The notes: generated from the letters alone by a model not told the origin. A stretch of DNA of 64,000 bases from Argopecten irradians (GCF_041381155.1 NC_091134.1:68242469-68306468); one strand, 5' to 3'; positions 45,603 to 58,790 are shown, counted from the stretch's first letter. Numbers and translations are program-made.

Positions 45603-48376
45603 TGTCTTACACAGTTTTCTTCTCAACACATTAACCATTCTAGTTAGGACAAAGAAGATTTGTTTCTGGCTACTATGACTTTTCACATTGTATCGATGTC
45701 CTTGTATACCATACCTGATATTTCAGTGTGTTCAATAAAACTATCAACACAATACACTCCATTGATTTCTTACATTCATTTTGGTTTGGAGCTACTAAGG
45801 TTTCAGTTTGGAACATCAATTCTTCAAAAGATTCCATCATTCAGTAACGAAAACAGCGTCGGATGTCGATTACAATAAAACGTCATTAAACGTGTTTAGT
45901 AAGTTTACATTGTATGTCGAAATTACGTATTTGAAATCGAACCCGGGCCTTCATGTGTAATTATGATAGAGGATGCTTTGTGTCGTCAAATCAAACGGAA
46001 GCAACACTACATAGCAACACTAGTACGCCATTCAAATGATATTGAACTCAAAACTGTTTTAAACATATCACAATGCATTTTATCTGGTATAATATTGATT
46101 TCCATAAACATCATTAGATAGTCAAATATAGACAATAATACATGCGTCCGGTCTAATTGTCGTGCGTCTATTTGTTAGGGACATTGTTTAGATACCCGTA
46201 AAATGGTCGTCTCTTTGTATCAGAATCTATCGGCATGATGCTTGTTATCTCATTAAAATATTAGATAATGTCAGACAAAATGGAATCTCTTTATAGATAC
46301 ACTCTTTGAAAGGTATATCTGTCTGTTCCATGATAGGATAAGAGGAGATTAGAATTAAAGTTATCGCGAAATCTGCCAAACTCGGTCACACTAAAATAGA
46401 TAAATAAATAACAAATATGTGTTATTACGAATGCTAAACCAAGAAAATCTTCAATCCGCTTTGTTTATTGGTGTTGATCTGGGGATTTATTTGGTCATTC
46501 AAAGCCAACTACTATTTCTGTCTGACATGTTTCCGTGTCTGTTGTATATGATACAGATTAACGCCGCAACATGTTCTGCTTTTAGAACGTACCAACAACG
46601 ATACAGGTATAATACATTCATTCTTCGTCCGTTTCCAACATAATGGAAGATATAATGAGGACATTTAAATAACCTTACCAGGCCAGACTGTCACTACATT
46701 GATCCTCTATGTTGATCCTTTCTGAATCCCCCTTTAATGACAGTGACGTGTATCAATACGACATTTAAAACGTTAGATTGACTTGCTCTACTAATATCAG
46801 ATACTTAAAATCTTTATACCAACAACTACAACTCCGAAATTTGCCAATCCATTTATAGCAGACGCATTCAAAGAATCCTTTCAAAACCGTAAGAAAAAAA
46901 AAAGAATACTACATAACGTACGAAAACATATGTTATATATGATTTAATTGACATTCTTTCTCAATTACATAACTCACCTTGACGGTGATAATCTAAACAT
47001 GAAATGAAACTACCTTATTATAGGAAAGAAAATCCGCCGTCGGTCTCTAGTTTGCTTATAGCTATGTACAGCTATATATTCTTTGTCTTGCTAGGTATAA
47101 TCTTTATTGATAAAGAAAATAGTCTATATCGGTAAACGTATATATCAAAACAAATTGAGAATCGGAAAATTCCCGTCATTTACCACTGAAGTTAGATTCA
47201 CCGTAACATAAAACCGCGTAGGGATATTACATTAAAAATACGTCTTTCTTTGACACAAAGTAACATGACTGGACCTTGAAGAAAATATACAAAACATCAT
47301 TTCTACAGGCAGTACATAAATTACATGCTACTATCATTTTGATATCGATAAAGCTTTCATTATTTTGCTGCAATGTTTCTATTCGTTATTTAAACAAGGT
47401 CAGTCCTTTTTACCCTTTAGACTTTGATATAGCTGGGATTGATTAGCTTAAGGTAAATAATGTAGAATCCTGGCCAATATTTGGGGCCATGGAGCATGAT
47501 TCCTTCTATAGTACTCCCAAAGCGTTAGCGTCGTGTTTATGAAGCTTGATAAAGATGATGACGGATTAATGAGCTGTAGCATTGTGATAAGCTGTGAGGT
47601 ACAATATTGATCGTTAACCAAGTGTCTGTTAGGTTGTTATATTTAACAACCTACTTCAGCATCTTGTTTAAATCCGTAAAACAAAGGTATAATTAATACA
47701 GCACCAATTACATTGTATTTTGTACGGAACATGGGATATGGCTAGTTGTAAAGGAACAACTATAAACGTTTTTTACTTGTAGCTTGTGTATGCATGGACA
47801 TAATACACACCACCAACTAAATGAAAATGATTTTTAACGGATAATAAAACACTTCAGATCACAACCTGGTATACAATCAGTGTTGAGATGAACTGCAGCA
47901 TTAATCAAACCTATGGGATGTGTTGGCATTGGTGATAATCGAATTTTGGTGCTGGTTAATCGCAGTGTTGACCGAGATCTAAAGTCTGAAATCTTTCTGC
48001 TCAAGGTGAAGTTATTGAAAATAGAACTGAATAATGAGACGGATTTTTTGTGTTTTGTGAAGCTTTCGAATAAATGTCATTTCCGATTCCTTTATAGATA
48101 TGTGTTAGGTCGCGTGTTGGCGAACTGTTAACACGGCGCTCTGTCAATACCTGCATATTTATTATAAGTACAATAATTACAAACGCATATGAACATTTCA
48201 TAATTCAGCCAAAGGACGAAAAAATAGTTAATGCATGTGGTCACAGTTCAATATTTCAAAACCTTTTAACGGCACACAACATTTATAAATGAAGCCACTA
48301 TGCGGAGAAGATTTATATTGCATTTTCAAGATATCTTATGTACATTTACTTATGAAATCAATGTATTTTATTTCAG
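45603..48376. other. Intergenic, upstream of the 641-aa gene
   Basis: No repeat family or supported exon. Short ORFs (45660-45878, 46419-46643, 47913-48131) have no recognised domain. The sequence ends with the acceptor TTTTATTTCAG at 48376, so its 3' part is intron of the next gene. Any upstream exon of that gene was not identified. Confidence 0.45.
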
Positions 48377-48385
48377 AAAACAATC

Positions 48386-50311
48386 ATGCCTACCTCTGCA
48401 TCAAACGAGAAGCTTTTCTGGGCCGACCGGAAGAACCGAATGGAAAAGTCTCGCTTAGATATGTTACTGAAAAATATGGACAGGGAACAAATGTATCTTA
48501 CACACGATATAGACCGAGAAAAAAGAGCCGTTGTGAAGGATCTGACATTAGTACGTCGTACTTCCGGTGTGAGTGACCAGGGAGTTCCGCCCCGTGATGA
48601 AAATGATACGGGCTATCAGAGCGCCCCCAACTATCGCATGGGACTCCGCCTCAGTGAGCGAAGACTGTTAGAATGGCGGGAAAATGAAAAACAAATGGAG
48701 AAATTTATGCATCACTCTGCATGGGAACTGGCGAAAGCCAGTGGTAAACACAGGCGCCATTCTGAAGATCATAAACTCCCTAAGAGGGCACAAAGTGCAA
48801 AACATTATAACTACTCGACGTCCTCAGTCGGAGGCTATACGGAGGTAAAGGTACTGGACGATGATGTGTTTATGAACGGACAGCAGGCTTCGGAGAGTTT
48901 GTTGAACCTAGACCCACTGGAACTGGAGAAACAGATATTCCAACAGTATAAGGATTCTATCCATCAAACGCGAATCCCATCCACGTCCGACGTTATGAAA
49001 CTGAAGGCGACCCGCCAGGTGCGGTCCGACAGCGACCTAGGTAACGAAGAAAAGAAACGCTTGCGATTCAGACCACACACTGCTTCGTTCACATCACAAA
49101 CAAAGAGGAAAACTTCCCGAGGCATTCCAAAGAGACCAGCCACAGCCTTTTCGAAGGCACAGGCTAATGAAAAACAGACAATAACTTTGGAAAATGAAAC
49201 AATTCCAAAACCTACCAAACTACTTGTTGATAATTTTATGACTATGTCATCTCCTTTACGAGAACAGCTGCATGAGGACATTCCCTCGAATGATATTATG
49301 GATACGTCTGAGCATGCTCATAACGATAATATGTCTGAATGTGAAAGCGATATAGGAAGTTCTACTTCAAATCCTAGTCCACGAACTATATCAGATCGCA
49401 TGCGAGCTCTTATGCCCGAGGTAGAAGACAAGCTAAAGGGAACTTATATCAATTCGTCCATCACAATCATTTATGATGAAGGAGAAGACCCATACAACAA
49501 AGACGGGGATGAACAGCAAGGGTCAGAAAGATCAAATGGAGAAACTCTAATTGAACTTAGAAATTCAGAAAATCTAAACCCTAATGACGTAGACGGGACA
49601 GACGTCAATGAAAATAAAAGCGTCGACGATACAGAAAGTGAGGAGGTCGAACAAACGTTTAGTGAAATCATCAAAACTAATACCGGTCCTAAAGCTGATC
49701 CTGAGAATAGTCAGGATAAGCTAACAGGGCATTTGTCGAGTGACATGGTGAATGGTAGATTTCCGAAACAACAGCGACTGACTGGCCGTGTTCTTACAGG
49801 GATCGCCGAGGACAAAGTCCTTACTATTGATGAACAAGGGTTAAATAATACAAATCCTACTCAGAACACTGACATGTTGTCTACAACTCTCAGTTCGTCG
49901 TCTCGGCTGACATCACGACAGCGTCGTCCGAGTTCAACAAGCAGCCTATCTCAGTCTGACCGTCTGTCAGGCATGTACAGCAGTATGAGTGACATCTACT
50001 CTATCGGCTCAGACGGTCAGCGCCGTCCAAGTAAATGGCGCCAATATGTAGCCGCCGATACTGCGCCAGTTCCACAGAAAAAAATGGTGACAGTTACAGC
50101 AGTAGTAAAAGCGGCGCTAGCGTTCTCAAAAATGGCGCGGAAGCGCGCCCTTAACAAACTGGTGGAAGAGCAAAGCACAGACCCTGTAGAGTTAATCCGT
50201 CAGGAGAGACTGCGGCGTCTTCATTCACGAAACAACATTCTACAGACCATCACAAACTCATGGTCAATGAACGGAGATACAAACATTGCGGAGGTAAAGG
50301 AGCAGGTGTAA
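48386..50311 (+). CDS. Unrecognised 641-aa, mostly disordered protein
   Basis: A single long open frame, 641 residues, far longer than chance in this AT-rich sequence and with balanced codon composition. It follows acceptor ATTTTATTTCAG (AG at 48375-48376), nine bases before the ATG; the start context AATCATGCC is acceptable. Residues ~8-60 are a charged helix (KLFWADRKNRMEKSRLDMLL, REQMYLTHDIDREKRAVVKD). Residues ~85-125 are basic and helical (LSERRLLEWRENEKQMEKF). The middle (~280-450) is acidic, Ser/Asn-rich and looks disordered. Residues ~500-545 are Ser-rich with RRPSS-type basic sites. The C-terminus (~560-625) is a basic helix (VVKAALAFSKMARKRALNKL, RQERLRRLHSRNN). No signal peptide, membrane segment or catalytic motif is visible. 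I do not recognise the family; a cytoskeletal or scaffold role would be a guess. Confidence 0.85.
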   Translation: MPTSASNEKLFWADRKNRMEKSRLDMLLKNMDREQMYLTHDIDREKRAVVKDLTLVRRTSGVSDQGVPPRDENDTGYQSAPNYRMGLRLSERRLLEWRENEKQMEKFMHHSAWELAKASGKHRRHSEDHKLPKRAQSAKHYNYSTSSVGGYTEVKVLDDDVFMNGQQASESLLNLDPLELEKQIFQQYKDSIHQTRIPSTSDVMKLKATRQVRSDSDLGNEEKKRLRFRPHTASFTSQTKRKTSRGIPKRPATAFSKAQANEKQTITLENETIPKPTKLLVDNFMTMSSPLREQLHEDIPSNDIMDTSEHAHNDNMSECESDIGSSTSNPSPRTISDRMRALMPEVEDKLKGTYINSSITIIYDEGEDPYNKDGDEQQGSERSNGETLIELRNSENLNPNDVDGTDVNENKSVDDTESEEVEQTFSEIIKTNTGPKADPENSQDKLTGHLSSDMVNGRFPKQQRLTGRVLTGIAEDKVLTIDEQGLNNTNPTQNTDMLSTTLSSSSRLTSRQRRPSSTSSLSQSDRLSGMYSSMSDIYSIGSDGQRRPSKWRQYVAADTAPVPQKKMVTVTAVVKAALAFSKMARKRALNKLVEEQSTDPVELIRQERLRRLHSRNNILQTITNSWSMNGDTNIAEVKEQV

Positions 50312-50762
50312 GGCTATAGCTGACACGAACACACACACTGTATCATACTGCAACGAACTAAGCCCACCATGTTATACTCTCTGGAACATAAGCAGTAGAT
50401 CGGAACACAAATGTCTTCTCCTGTGAAATCGGATTCTGTAGAGTAATCACGAGGTTCTACAAAGTGGAATTAGATTGTGGGCTTATCAGACCGAGGCTCC
50501 ATAATCATTATTATAACTTTCTATCGTTTTGAATGCATGGTTTTGGTTTTTTTTTTTGTATTTTAGAACCAAAATTAACACCAATAAGTTATATAAAGAC
50601 CTTAGACACCGATTCCCCACTGGTGTTTATGCCCTGGTCCCTGTGTTATGTCAGTTGAAGGGTTAACGTTCTGGTCATGGTTACGTCGTAAATGGAAGAG
50701 CATGCAATGAACTCAAGTAATATAAATTACAGTGTGTTTCCCATTATTTAGCTCAAATAGCT

Positions 50763-50768
50763 AATAAA
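50763..50768 (+). terminator. Likely polyadenylation signal of the 641-aa gene
   Basis: AATAAA about 450 bases after the stop codon, in an AT-rich 3' region with no intervening ORF. Confidence 0.5.
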
Positions 50769-52024
50769 TGAAAAACGTTAACTTAAAGTTATTTGTGCCG
50801 TATTTTTTTATACTAACGAATCAAGATAAGTTTTTGATGTGTTATTCATCACCAAACATCACCGAAATTTTGAAAATCAAAGTACCTCCAATGCTTAGGT
50901 TATATAGTGATGTGAAAAGAGTACATACGGTCAGACCATGAATCCAAAGTGTGGTCTACAATTTCTTTTCACACTATTACAGTGTTATGAATAATTGTTA
51001 AGTAATTTCTGCTGGTATGTTTCCATCTAAACATACATAAGTCATAGAAAACAACAATTTTACAGTACATAACTTCTGTCTTTTATCTAACGTTTTTAAG
51101 GCATCTGAAGCCATTTGAATGATTACCACAGCTTAATTATTAACCCTTTTGGTTTTCAAAAGATCAATGAAGATAAGATATGTCAAATTATTCGCCAAGT
51201 TACGGCATATATAGCTTTAAAAGTTATTCCTTTTATGATAAAACTGAACAAAAGAATGTGCCAAACGTTCCCTTATCACTATGGTGTTCGCACGAAGTAT
51301 CCATAATGAAGAAACGAAGTATCGTTTTATAAAAGCGGAGTTTTCAACTTCGAAATTTCCTGTTAACATCTCGGAATGTTTACTTTTTAATGCGTGATTT
51401 TTTTTATTCTTACCGCAAAACGGTTTTTTTTCCTATTTACCCTAATGATCTTCTGCAACTAGGTTTACAAAATTGTGATGAATAACAAAATAAACTTCAA
51501 TATATCTCATAATTGAAGAGTGAGTGTGAGAGTGGATAACTCGATATGACTGTATAATACATACTAATCATCATTATTTCTCAGAATTCTGTGATGTTAG
51601 TTGTAATAGATTTTTGGAGATTAAATTTATGTCTTTACGCTGTTGTTGTTGTTGTTGGTTTCTAAGGTAGAGAAGTTGGTCAGGCTGACCTCACCCAGAT
51701 CCTTTAAGGTGTGACATGATTATAACATATTAGCAGCCTGGCGTTATAGCGGCTATGTCGTTAATGACAGGTAACGGTACACATACGTTTACAAAGGTGT
51801 TAGTCAAGTAAACGCTAAAGATCAATACACTTTGATAATGATCTCAGCAAGGTCAATATTAGTCTGAAATGTCCATCTGTTTTGTCAATAAGTGTATTTA
51901 ATTTATTAGCCCTCAGATAAGCTGTTCTTACTATTTTTCTTTGCCAATTCAAACACTTGAATACGTTTGTACGCCAAGTGGTAGCCAGCACTAATGTTGA
52001 TGGTAGTAAATCAGCAGTTAAGTC
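50769..52024. other. Intergenic, nothing recognised
   Basis: AT-rich sequence with a short GTT microsatellite near 51641-51657. No supported exon. Confidence 0.5.
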
Positions 52025-52852
52025 ACCTTACCCTCAGGACACGTCTTAGGAATCAAAAGACAAACAAGCGAAATCATTATTTCATTTCTAACCTTATTCT
52101 GAGGACACGTCTTAGGAATCAAAAGACAAACAAGCGAAATTATTATTTCATTTCTAACCTTACTCTCAGGACACGTCTTAGGAATCAAAAGACAAACAAG
52201 CGAAATCATTATTTCATTTCTAACCTTACTCTCAGGACACGTCTTAGGAATCAAAAGAGAAACAAGCGAAATCATTATTTCATTTCTAACCTTATTCTCA
52301 GGACACGTCTTAGGAATCAAAAGACAAACAAGCGAAATTATTATTTCATTTCTAACCTTACTCTCAGGACACGTCTTAGGAATCAAAAGACAAACAAGCG
52401 AAATCATTATTTCATTTCTAACCTTACTCTCAGGACACGTCTTAGGAATCAAAAGACAAACAAGCGAAATCATTATTTCATTTCTAACCTTACTCTCAGG
52501 ACACGTCTTAGGAATCAAAAGACAAACAAGCGAAATCATTATTTCATTTCTAACCTTACTCTCAGGACACGTCTTAGGAATCAAAAGACAAACAAGCGAA
52601 ATCATTATTTCATTTCTAACCTTACTCTCAGGACACGTCTTAGGAATCAAAAGACAAACAAGCGAAATTATTATTTCATTTCTAACCTTACTCTCAGGAC
52701 ACGTCTTAGGAATCAAAAGACAAACAAGCGAAATCATTATTTCATTTCTAACCTTACTCTCAGGACACGTCTTAGGAATCAAAAGACAAACAAGCGAAAT
52801 TATTATTTCATTTCTAACCTTACTCTCAGGACAAGTCTTAGGAATCAAAACG
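52025..52852. repeat. 66-bp minisatellite
   Basis: Thirteen copies by hand count of a 66-bp unit (GGACACGTCTTAGGAATCAA, AAGACAAACAAGCGAAATCA, TTATTTCATTTCTAACC, TTACTCTCA). Copies are almost identical, differing mainly at one ATCATT/ATTATT site. A 22-codon period keeps frames open on both strands (51994-52980 plus, 52018-52848 minus); neither is a credible protein. Confidence 0.95.
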
Positions 52853-52924
52853 TAAACAAATATAATTATGATTATTTACAGACTATAGATTTAGGTGGTC
52901 AAGAAGCTTTGCTTAAAATAGACC

Positions 52925-54490
52925 GAAATCTGGTATATCTGGTATATATTGATTTTTGCCACACATGTGTCTGTAAATAACTGTTCTTATCTGGGATATT
53001 GATGTATACCATTGTCTTTATGACATATCTGGTATATCTGGTATATATTGATTTTTGCCATACATGTGTCTGTAAATAGCTGTTCTTATCTGGGATATTG
53101 ATGTATACCATTGTCTTTATGACATATCTGGAATATCTGGTATATATTGACATTTGCCACACATGTGTCTGTAAATAACTGTTCTTATCTGGGATATTGA
53201 TGTATACCATTGTCTTTATGACATATCTGGTATATCTGGTATGTATTGATTTTTGCCACACATGTGTCTGTAAATAACTGTTCTTATCTGGGATATTGAT
53301 GTATACCATTGTCTTTATGACATATCTGGAATATCTGGTATATATTGATTTTTGCCACACATGTGTCTGTAAATAACTGTTCTTATCTGGGATATTGATG
53401 TATACCATTGTCTTTATGACATATCTGGTATATCTGGTATGTATTGATTTTTGCCACACATGTGTCTGTAAATAACTGTTCTTATCTGGGATATTGATGT
53501 ATACCATTGTCTTTATGACATATCTGGAATATCTGGTATATATTGATTTTTGCCACACATGTGTCTGTAAATAACTGTTCTTATCTGGGATATTGATGTA
53601 TACCATTGTCTTTATGACATATCTGATATATCTGGTATGTATTGATTTTTGCCACACATGTGTGTCTGTAAATAACTGTTCTTATCTGGGATATTGATGT
53701 ATACCATTGTCTTTATGACATATCTGGAATATCTGGTATATATTGATTTTTGCCACACATGTGTCTGTAAATAACTGTTCTTATCTGGGATATTGATGTA
53801 TACCATTGTCTTTATGACATATCTGGTATATCTGGTATATATTGATTTTTGCCACACATGTGTCTGTAAATAACTGTTCTTATCTGGGATATTGATGTAT
53901 ACCATTGTCTTTATGACATATCTGGAATATCTGGTATATATTGATTTTTGCCACACATGTGTCTGTAAATAACTGTTCTTATCTGGGATATTGATGTACA
54001 CCATTGTCTTTATGACATATCTGGAATATCTGGTATATATTGATTTTTGCCACACATGTGTCTGTAAATAACTGTTCTTATCTGGGATATTGATGTATAC
54101 CATTGTCTTTATGACATATCTGGTATATCTGGTATATATTGATTTTTGCCACACATGTGTCTGTAAATAACTGTTCTTATCTGGGATATTGATGTATACC
54201 ATTGTCTTTATATTGATTTTTGCCACACATGTGTCTGTAAATAACTGTTCTTATCTGGGATATTGATGTATACCATTGTCTTTATGACATATCTGGAATA
54301 TCTGGTATATATTGATTTTTGCCACACATGTGTCTGTAAATAATTGTTCTTATCTGGGATATTGATGTATACCATTGTCTTTATGACATATCTGGTATAT
54401 CTGGTATGTATTGATTTTTGCCACACATGTGTCTGTAAATAACTGTTCTTATCTGGGATATTGATGTATACCATTGTCTTTATGACATAT
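52925..54490. repeat. 99-bp minisatellite
   Basis: Sixteen copies by hand count of a 99-bp unit (GATTTTTGCCACACATGTGT, CTGTAAATAACTGTTCTTAT, CTGGGATATTGATGTATACC, ATTGTCTTTATGACATATCT, GGTATATCTGGTATATATT). The minus strand encodes a 33-residue repeat (KSIYTRYSRYVIKTMVYINI...), which is an artefact of the 3n unit. One copy near 54207 lacks about 28 bp. Units alternate between GGTATATCTGG and GGAATATCTGG, suggesting a two-unit higher-order pattern. Each has the palindrome ACACATGTGT. Confidence 0.95.
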
Positions 54491-54591
54491 CTTGCCCGAT
54501 TAGTCATGTCATACTCATGGGTGTGTCATAGATATCGTACGACACATGTGTGTAACGACACTATTGTGATATTACGGCTAAAAATGACATC

Positions 54592-54755
54592 ATATAGGGA
54601 TTGGATTTCGTTTTTATGTTAACCATGCTTGTATGGAGCAATTCCTCTAAGAATATATTCTATGGGGCGCGTTAGCGCCCCATATTGAATATATTCTTAG
54701 AGGAATTGCTCCATACAAGCATGGTTAACATAAAAACGAAATCCAATCCCTATAT
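54592..54755. repeat. 164-bp near-perfect palindrome
   Basis: Arms 54592-54660 and 54687-54755 are perfect 69-bp reverse complements. The centre is itself a hairpin, ATGGGGCGC and GCGCCCCAT around GTTA. The whole can form one hairpin of nearly 80 bp with a 2-base bulge and a 4-base loop. Confidence 0.95.
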
Positions 54756-55932
54756 TTACACTCACACGACTTTTTATTTATATTTTATGCAATAAAATCG
54801 TCATTTGAAAGTGACGTAATTATTCAATAAAAGTCGGTCAAAAGTGGGAGGAGCTTACTCAATTGAACAGCGAATGATGACGCTTCACGTAAGGTAGAAT
54901 TATTCATCCGCGACGACAAAAAAGTTCAATATTTTAGTGTAAAATAAACATGACAAACAAAGTAAATTTCAGAGATAATTTTATTTAATCAGATCAGAAC
55001 TTTAAATATATATTCAATTTTGCTAAAAGTTAATATATAGCGTAATAACATAAAGAATTTGTACACGGCCACATGTGTGAACTCGGTGACCGTTATTGTG
55101 CAGCGAGGCGAAGCTGACGCACGCTTACACACTTTAGTTTGCGGAAGTTGTGAAAACACCGATTTTCAAGTAGCTCAATGTGTTTGAGATGTCGTCTGAC
55201 TTGACGATATTACATCCTTGGGAGCCATGTGATTATGTAATCTACGTTTAGATCCATATCGCCATCGATAGATGAAACAAATTCACTTGTGTTCGATGGA
55301 TACAATGTATTTGTGGTGACGCGAAACTGTCAACACGTGGATTATTAGCGGTGCATGTTTTATAATACACATGATTAAATACTCAAAGAGCAAAGACAAG
55401 AGGATATGTTTATAACTGACCTCTATCAGAGGGTCTCACACCCGTCCACCCCAAAGGCTCGATCGTAGGACGAACATAGGCACAGAGGTAATGTTTACAT
55501 TTGACACCCATCATTTTTAACAAAAATGAAAGCACGTCGCCCCGGTCGGGATATTTTTCCGTTTCTTTATACAATTGTTAATTTAAAAATTGTTTGAATC
55601 ATATATAAATATAAAACATGTATATATTGTTTACATTTTTCCAAAATTCTATGAAAAACAACAATATACACGTAATGTTTCGTCAAAATGTAAACAAAGC
55701 CATGTGTTTCTTTTAAAAAAAGTAGTCCTTTTACGTTGCACAGAACATTTCCTTACGCAAGTTCAAAGTTCAATGTTACCATGCAGTTATGGTAAACAAA
55801 ATCGGCTAGTATTAGCGTATAGTGACCAAGCCTAGCAAGTGTAAATATAATGTTATAATCAAAATATATGATATCGCACGATGGTCTCGGTAGACCATTC
55901 AAACGTCAAATCCGAGTCTGATTTCGACGCTT
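54756..55932. other. Intergenic, no gene seen
   Basis: Non-repetitive sequence with somewhat more CpG than usual (for example GCAGCGAGGCGAAGCTGACG near 55100). Short ORFs have no domain. It borders the family D array. Confidence 0.45.
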
Positions 55933-56104
55933 TTATTAGGGCTTTTCACTTTTTGGTGAAAAGACCTATTGTTTTCGTTAAGTTTCTTATTCTTATTAGG
56001 GCTTTTCACTTTTTGGTGAAAAGACCTATTGTTTTCGTTAAGTTTCTTATTCTTATTAGGGCTTTTCACTATTTGTGAAAAGACCTATTGTTTTCGTTAA
56101 GTTT
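55933..56104 (+). repeat. Family D 5' hairpin block, three 60-bp copies
   Basis: Three tandem 60-bp units starting TTATTAGGGCTTTTCAC at 55933, 55993 and 56053. Each holds a perfect 8-bp stem (CTTTTCAC / GTGAAAAG) followed by ACCTATTGTTTTCGTTAAG. The third has a shorter loop (TATTT). The block precedes the first body unit. Confidence 0.9.
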
Positions 56105-58560
56105 CTTATTCTTATTATTATTATTCTTATTATTATTATTCTTCTTCCAGTTTTGTGAACGCTCTATCGGTCAAACGGTAAGACATAGGATAAAAATGAT
56201 TTCAGTATGTTTAAACCAAACATCTGAAGGTGATCCATGAACAAAATTAAGTAGGTCAAAAAATCCAAAATGGCCGCCATGACGTAAAACCTTAAAACAC
56301 AAAAAATGCTATAACTCAAAAAGTATGCAAGCTTTTTCAAATCTGAAGGTATGTTATTGTAGGGAATGAACATATCTAACTTTTACCCATGACATGTTTC
56401 CACAAAATATGTCTCGTTAAAAAGCTCGCTATGAGGTCGAAGTTTACCAAAAGTGACTATTTTTAGATTTTTTTTTATTATTCGTTTTTTCTCCAACTTT
56501 TTTCAATACATCGACTCCGGATGTCATTTTGAAGGTTTGGATGTCTTCAAAAATCAAATTGGTCCACTAATTAATTTTTTATGACGTAATTAATATTTAA
56601 CTAAGATTTTTTTGCAAATTTCGACAATTATATTTTAAACATCTCCTCTGATTCCACCAGACCAATCAAGCCCAAACTCACACAAGATCTTCAACTGATT
56701 ACCGTGACTAATTCTTGTTAATATGGTGTTGATTCAAATTCAAATATGGCCGCAATGACGTCACTTCCGGTTTAACCTAGACAGCCATAACTCGTTAACC
56801 ACTGAGCCAATTTCTTTCAGTTTTTTATATGTTGTGTAGAATAGTATACTGAGAAACTTTGTAATTGTACATTTTTCTCTAAAATGTCAACTTCCGGTTG
56901 TTTATTGACTCATAGTGCAAAATCGCCGTTTTCGGTGAAAATCACGAAAAAATCTTCTTGTCAAGTTCTACATGGTATAGAGGCTTCATGTTTTGCATGA
57001 AGTAAGCTTAGGTAGTTGACTACCGGATTTGAAAAAAATAAACGAGCTTGACCATCATCCAAGGTCACAGAGTGCGTTTGATTGTAGAGTTATGAAAATA
57101 ATCCTGTGAAAATTCAGCTCATTGAGACAGCCGTAGCCGGTTAACCACACAGCCAATTCCTTTCATTTTTGGATATGTTATGAAGAATCAAAAATGAAAC
57201 AACCAGTTTTCTGTAAAACGTCAACTTCCGGTTGGAAATAAGGGACAAAGTTCAAAAATGCAATTTTTCGACAAAATCATTAAAAAATCTTCTTGTCAAT
57301 TTCTAGAAGGCATAGAGACCTAATTTTAAGCATGAAGCATGCTGATATCGATGTCTACCAAGTTTTTTAATGTGATTGACCTTGACCTATATCAAAGGGC
57401 ACTCGGGCTAACAATCCTAAAATCTTCAAATGACTTATTGTAAAGTTCTGAAAGGCCTACGGCCTGGTATTGGACTTTTGGTACGTTGAAACTAAGCGCT
57501 ACCAAGTGTGTTATGAATGACCTTGAACGGAGTAGCTTTTAGGTGAAAAGCCCGTCAAATTGTCCCGGTGACAATTTCTAGTTATTCTTATTATTATTAT
57601 TATTCTTCTTCCTGTTTTTGTGAACGCTCTATCGGTCAAACGGTAAGACATAGGATAAAAATGATTTCAGTATGTTTAAACCATGTATCTGAAGGTGTTC
57701 CATGAACAAAATTAAGTAGGTCAAAAATTCCAAAATGGCCGCCATGACGTAAAACCTAAAAACACAAACTCTGCTATAATTCGAAAAGTATGAAAGCTAT
57801 TTCAAATCCGAAGATATTTTATTGTAGGGAATGAACATATCTAACTTTTACCCATGACATTTTTCGACAAAATATGTCTCGTTAAAAAGCTCGCTATTAG
57901 GTCAAAGTTTACCAAAAATGACTATTTTTAGATTTTTTTTTATTATTCATTTTCCCCCCAACTTTTTTCAATACATCGATTCAGGATGTCATTTTGAAGG
58001 TTTGGATGTCTTCAAAAATAAAATTGGTCCACTTATTAATTTTTTATGACGTAATTAATATTTAACTAAGATTTTTTTTTGCAAATTTCGACAATTATAT
58101 TTTAAACATCTCCTCTGATTTCACCAGTCCGATCAAGCCCAAACTCACACAAGATCTTCCACTTATTACCGTGACTAATTCTTGTTAATATGGTGTTGAT
58201 TCAAATTCAAATATGGCCGCAATGACGTCACTTCCGGTTTAACCTAGACAGCCATAACTCGTTAACCACTGAGCCAATTTCTTTCATTTTTTTATATGTT
58301 ATGTAGAATAGCATACTGAGAACCTTTGTAATTGTACATTTTTCTCTAAAATGTCAACTTCCGGTTGTTTATTGACTCATACTGCAAAATCGCCGTTTTC
58401 GGTGAAAATTACGAAAAAATCTTCTTGTCAAGTTCTACATGGTATAGAGCCTTGATGTTTTGCATGAAGTAAGCTTAGGTAGTTGACTATCGGGTTTGAA
58501 AAAATAAACGAGTTTGACCTTCATCCAAGGTCACAGAGTGCGTGTGATTGTAGAACACCT

Positions 58561-58790
58561 TCACTTTTTCACTTTTTGGTGAAAAGACCTATTGTTTTCG
58601 TTAAGTTTCTTATTCTTATTAGGGCTTTTCACTTTTTGGTGAAAAGACCTATTGTTTTCGTTAAGTTTCTTATTAGGGCTTTTCACTTTTTGGTGAAAAG
58701 ACCTATTGTTTGTTAAGTTTTTATTAGGGCTTTTCACTATTTGTGAAAAGACCTATTGTTTTCGTTAAGTTTCTTATTCTTATTATTATT
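58561..58790 (+). repeat. Family D 5' hairpin block, four copies
   Basis: Four tandem copies of the CTTTTCAC/GTGAAAAG hairpin unit. The first is 5'-truncated where it joins body 2, and the units vary in length. The last has the short TATTT loop, as in the block at 55933-56104, so that variant is always next to the body in these two blocks. Confidence 0.88.

Noticed and set aside
39681-45686. Minus-strand ORFs of 129-466 residues repeating RLDSLLYEYLLMFT
   Set aside because: Pure translation of a 42-bp minisatellite; frames end at unit indels, with no start context, splice sites or non-repeat domain.
51994-54507. ORFs of 99-328 residues on both strands (TLRTRLRNQKTNKRN... and YVIKTMVYINIPDK...)
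   Set aside because: Products of 66- and 99-bp tandem units. Both strands are open in the 66-bp array, which shows that the unit length causes this, not coding.
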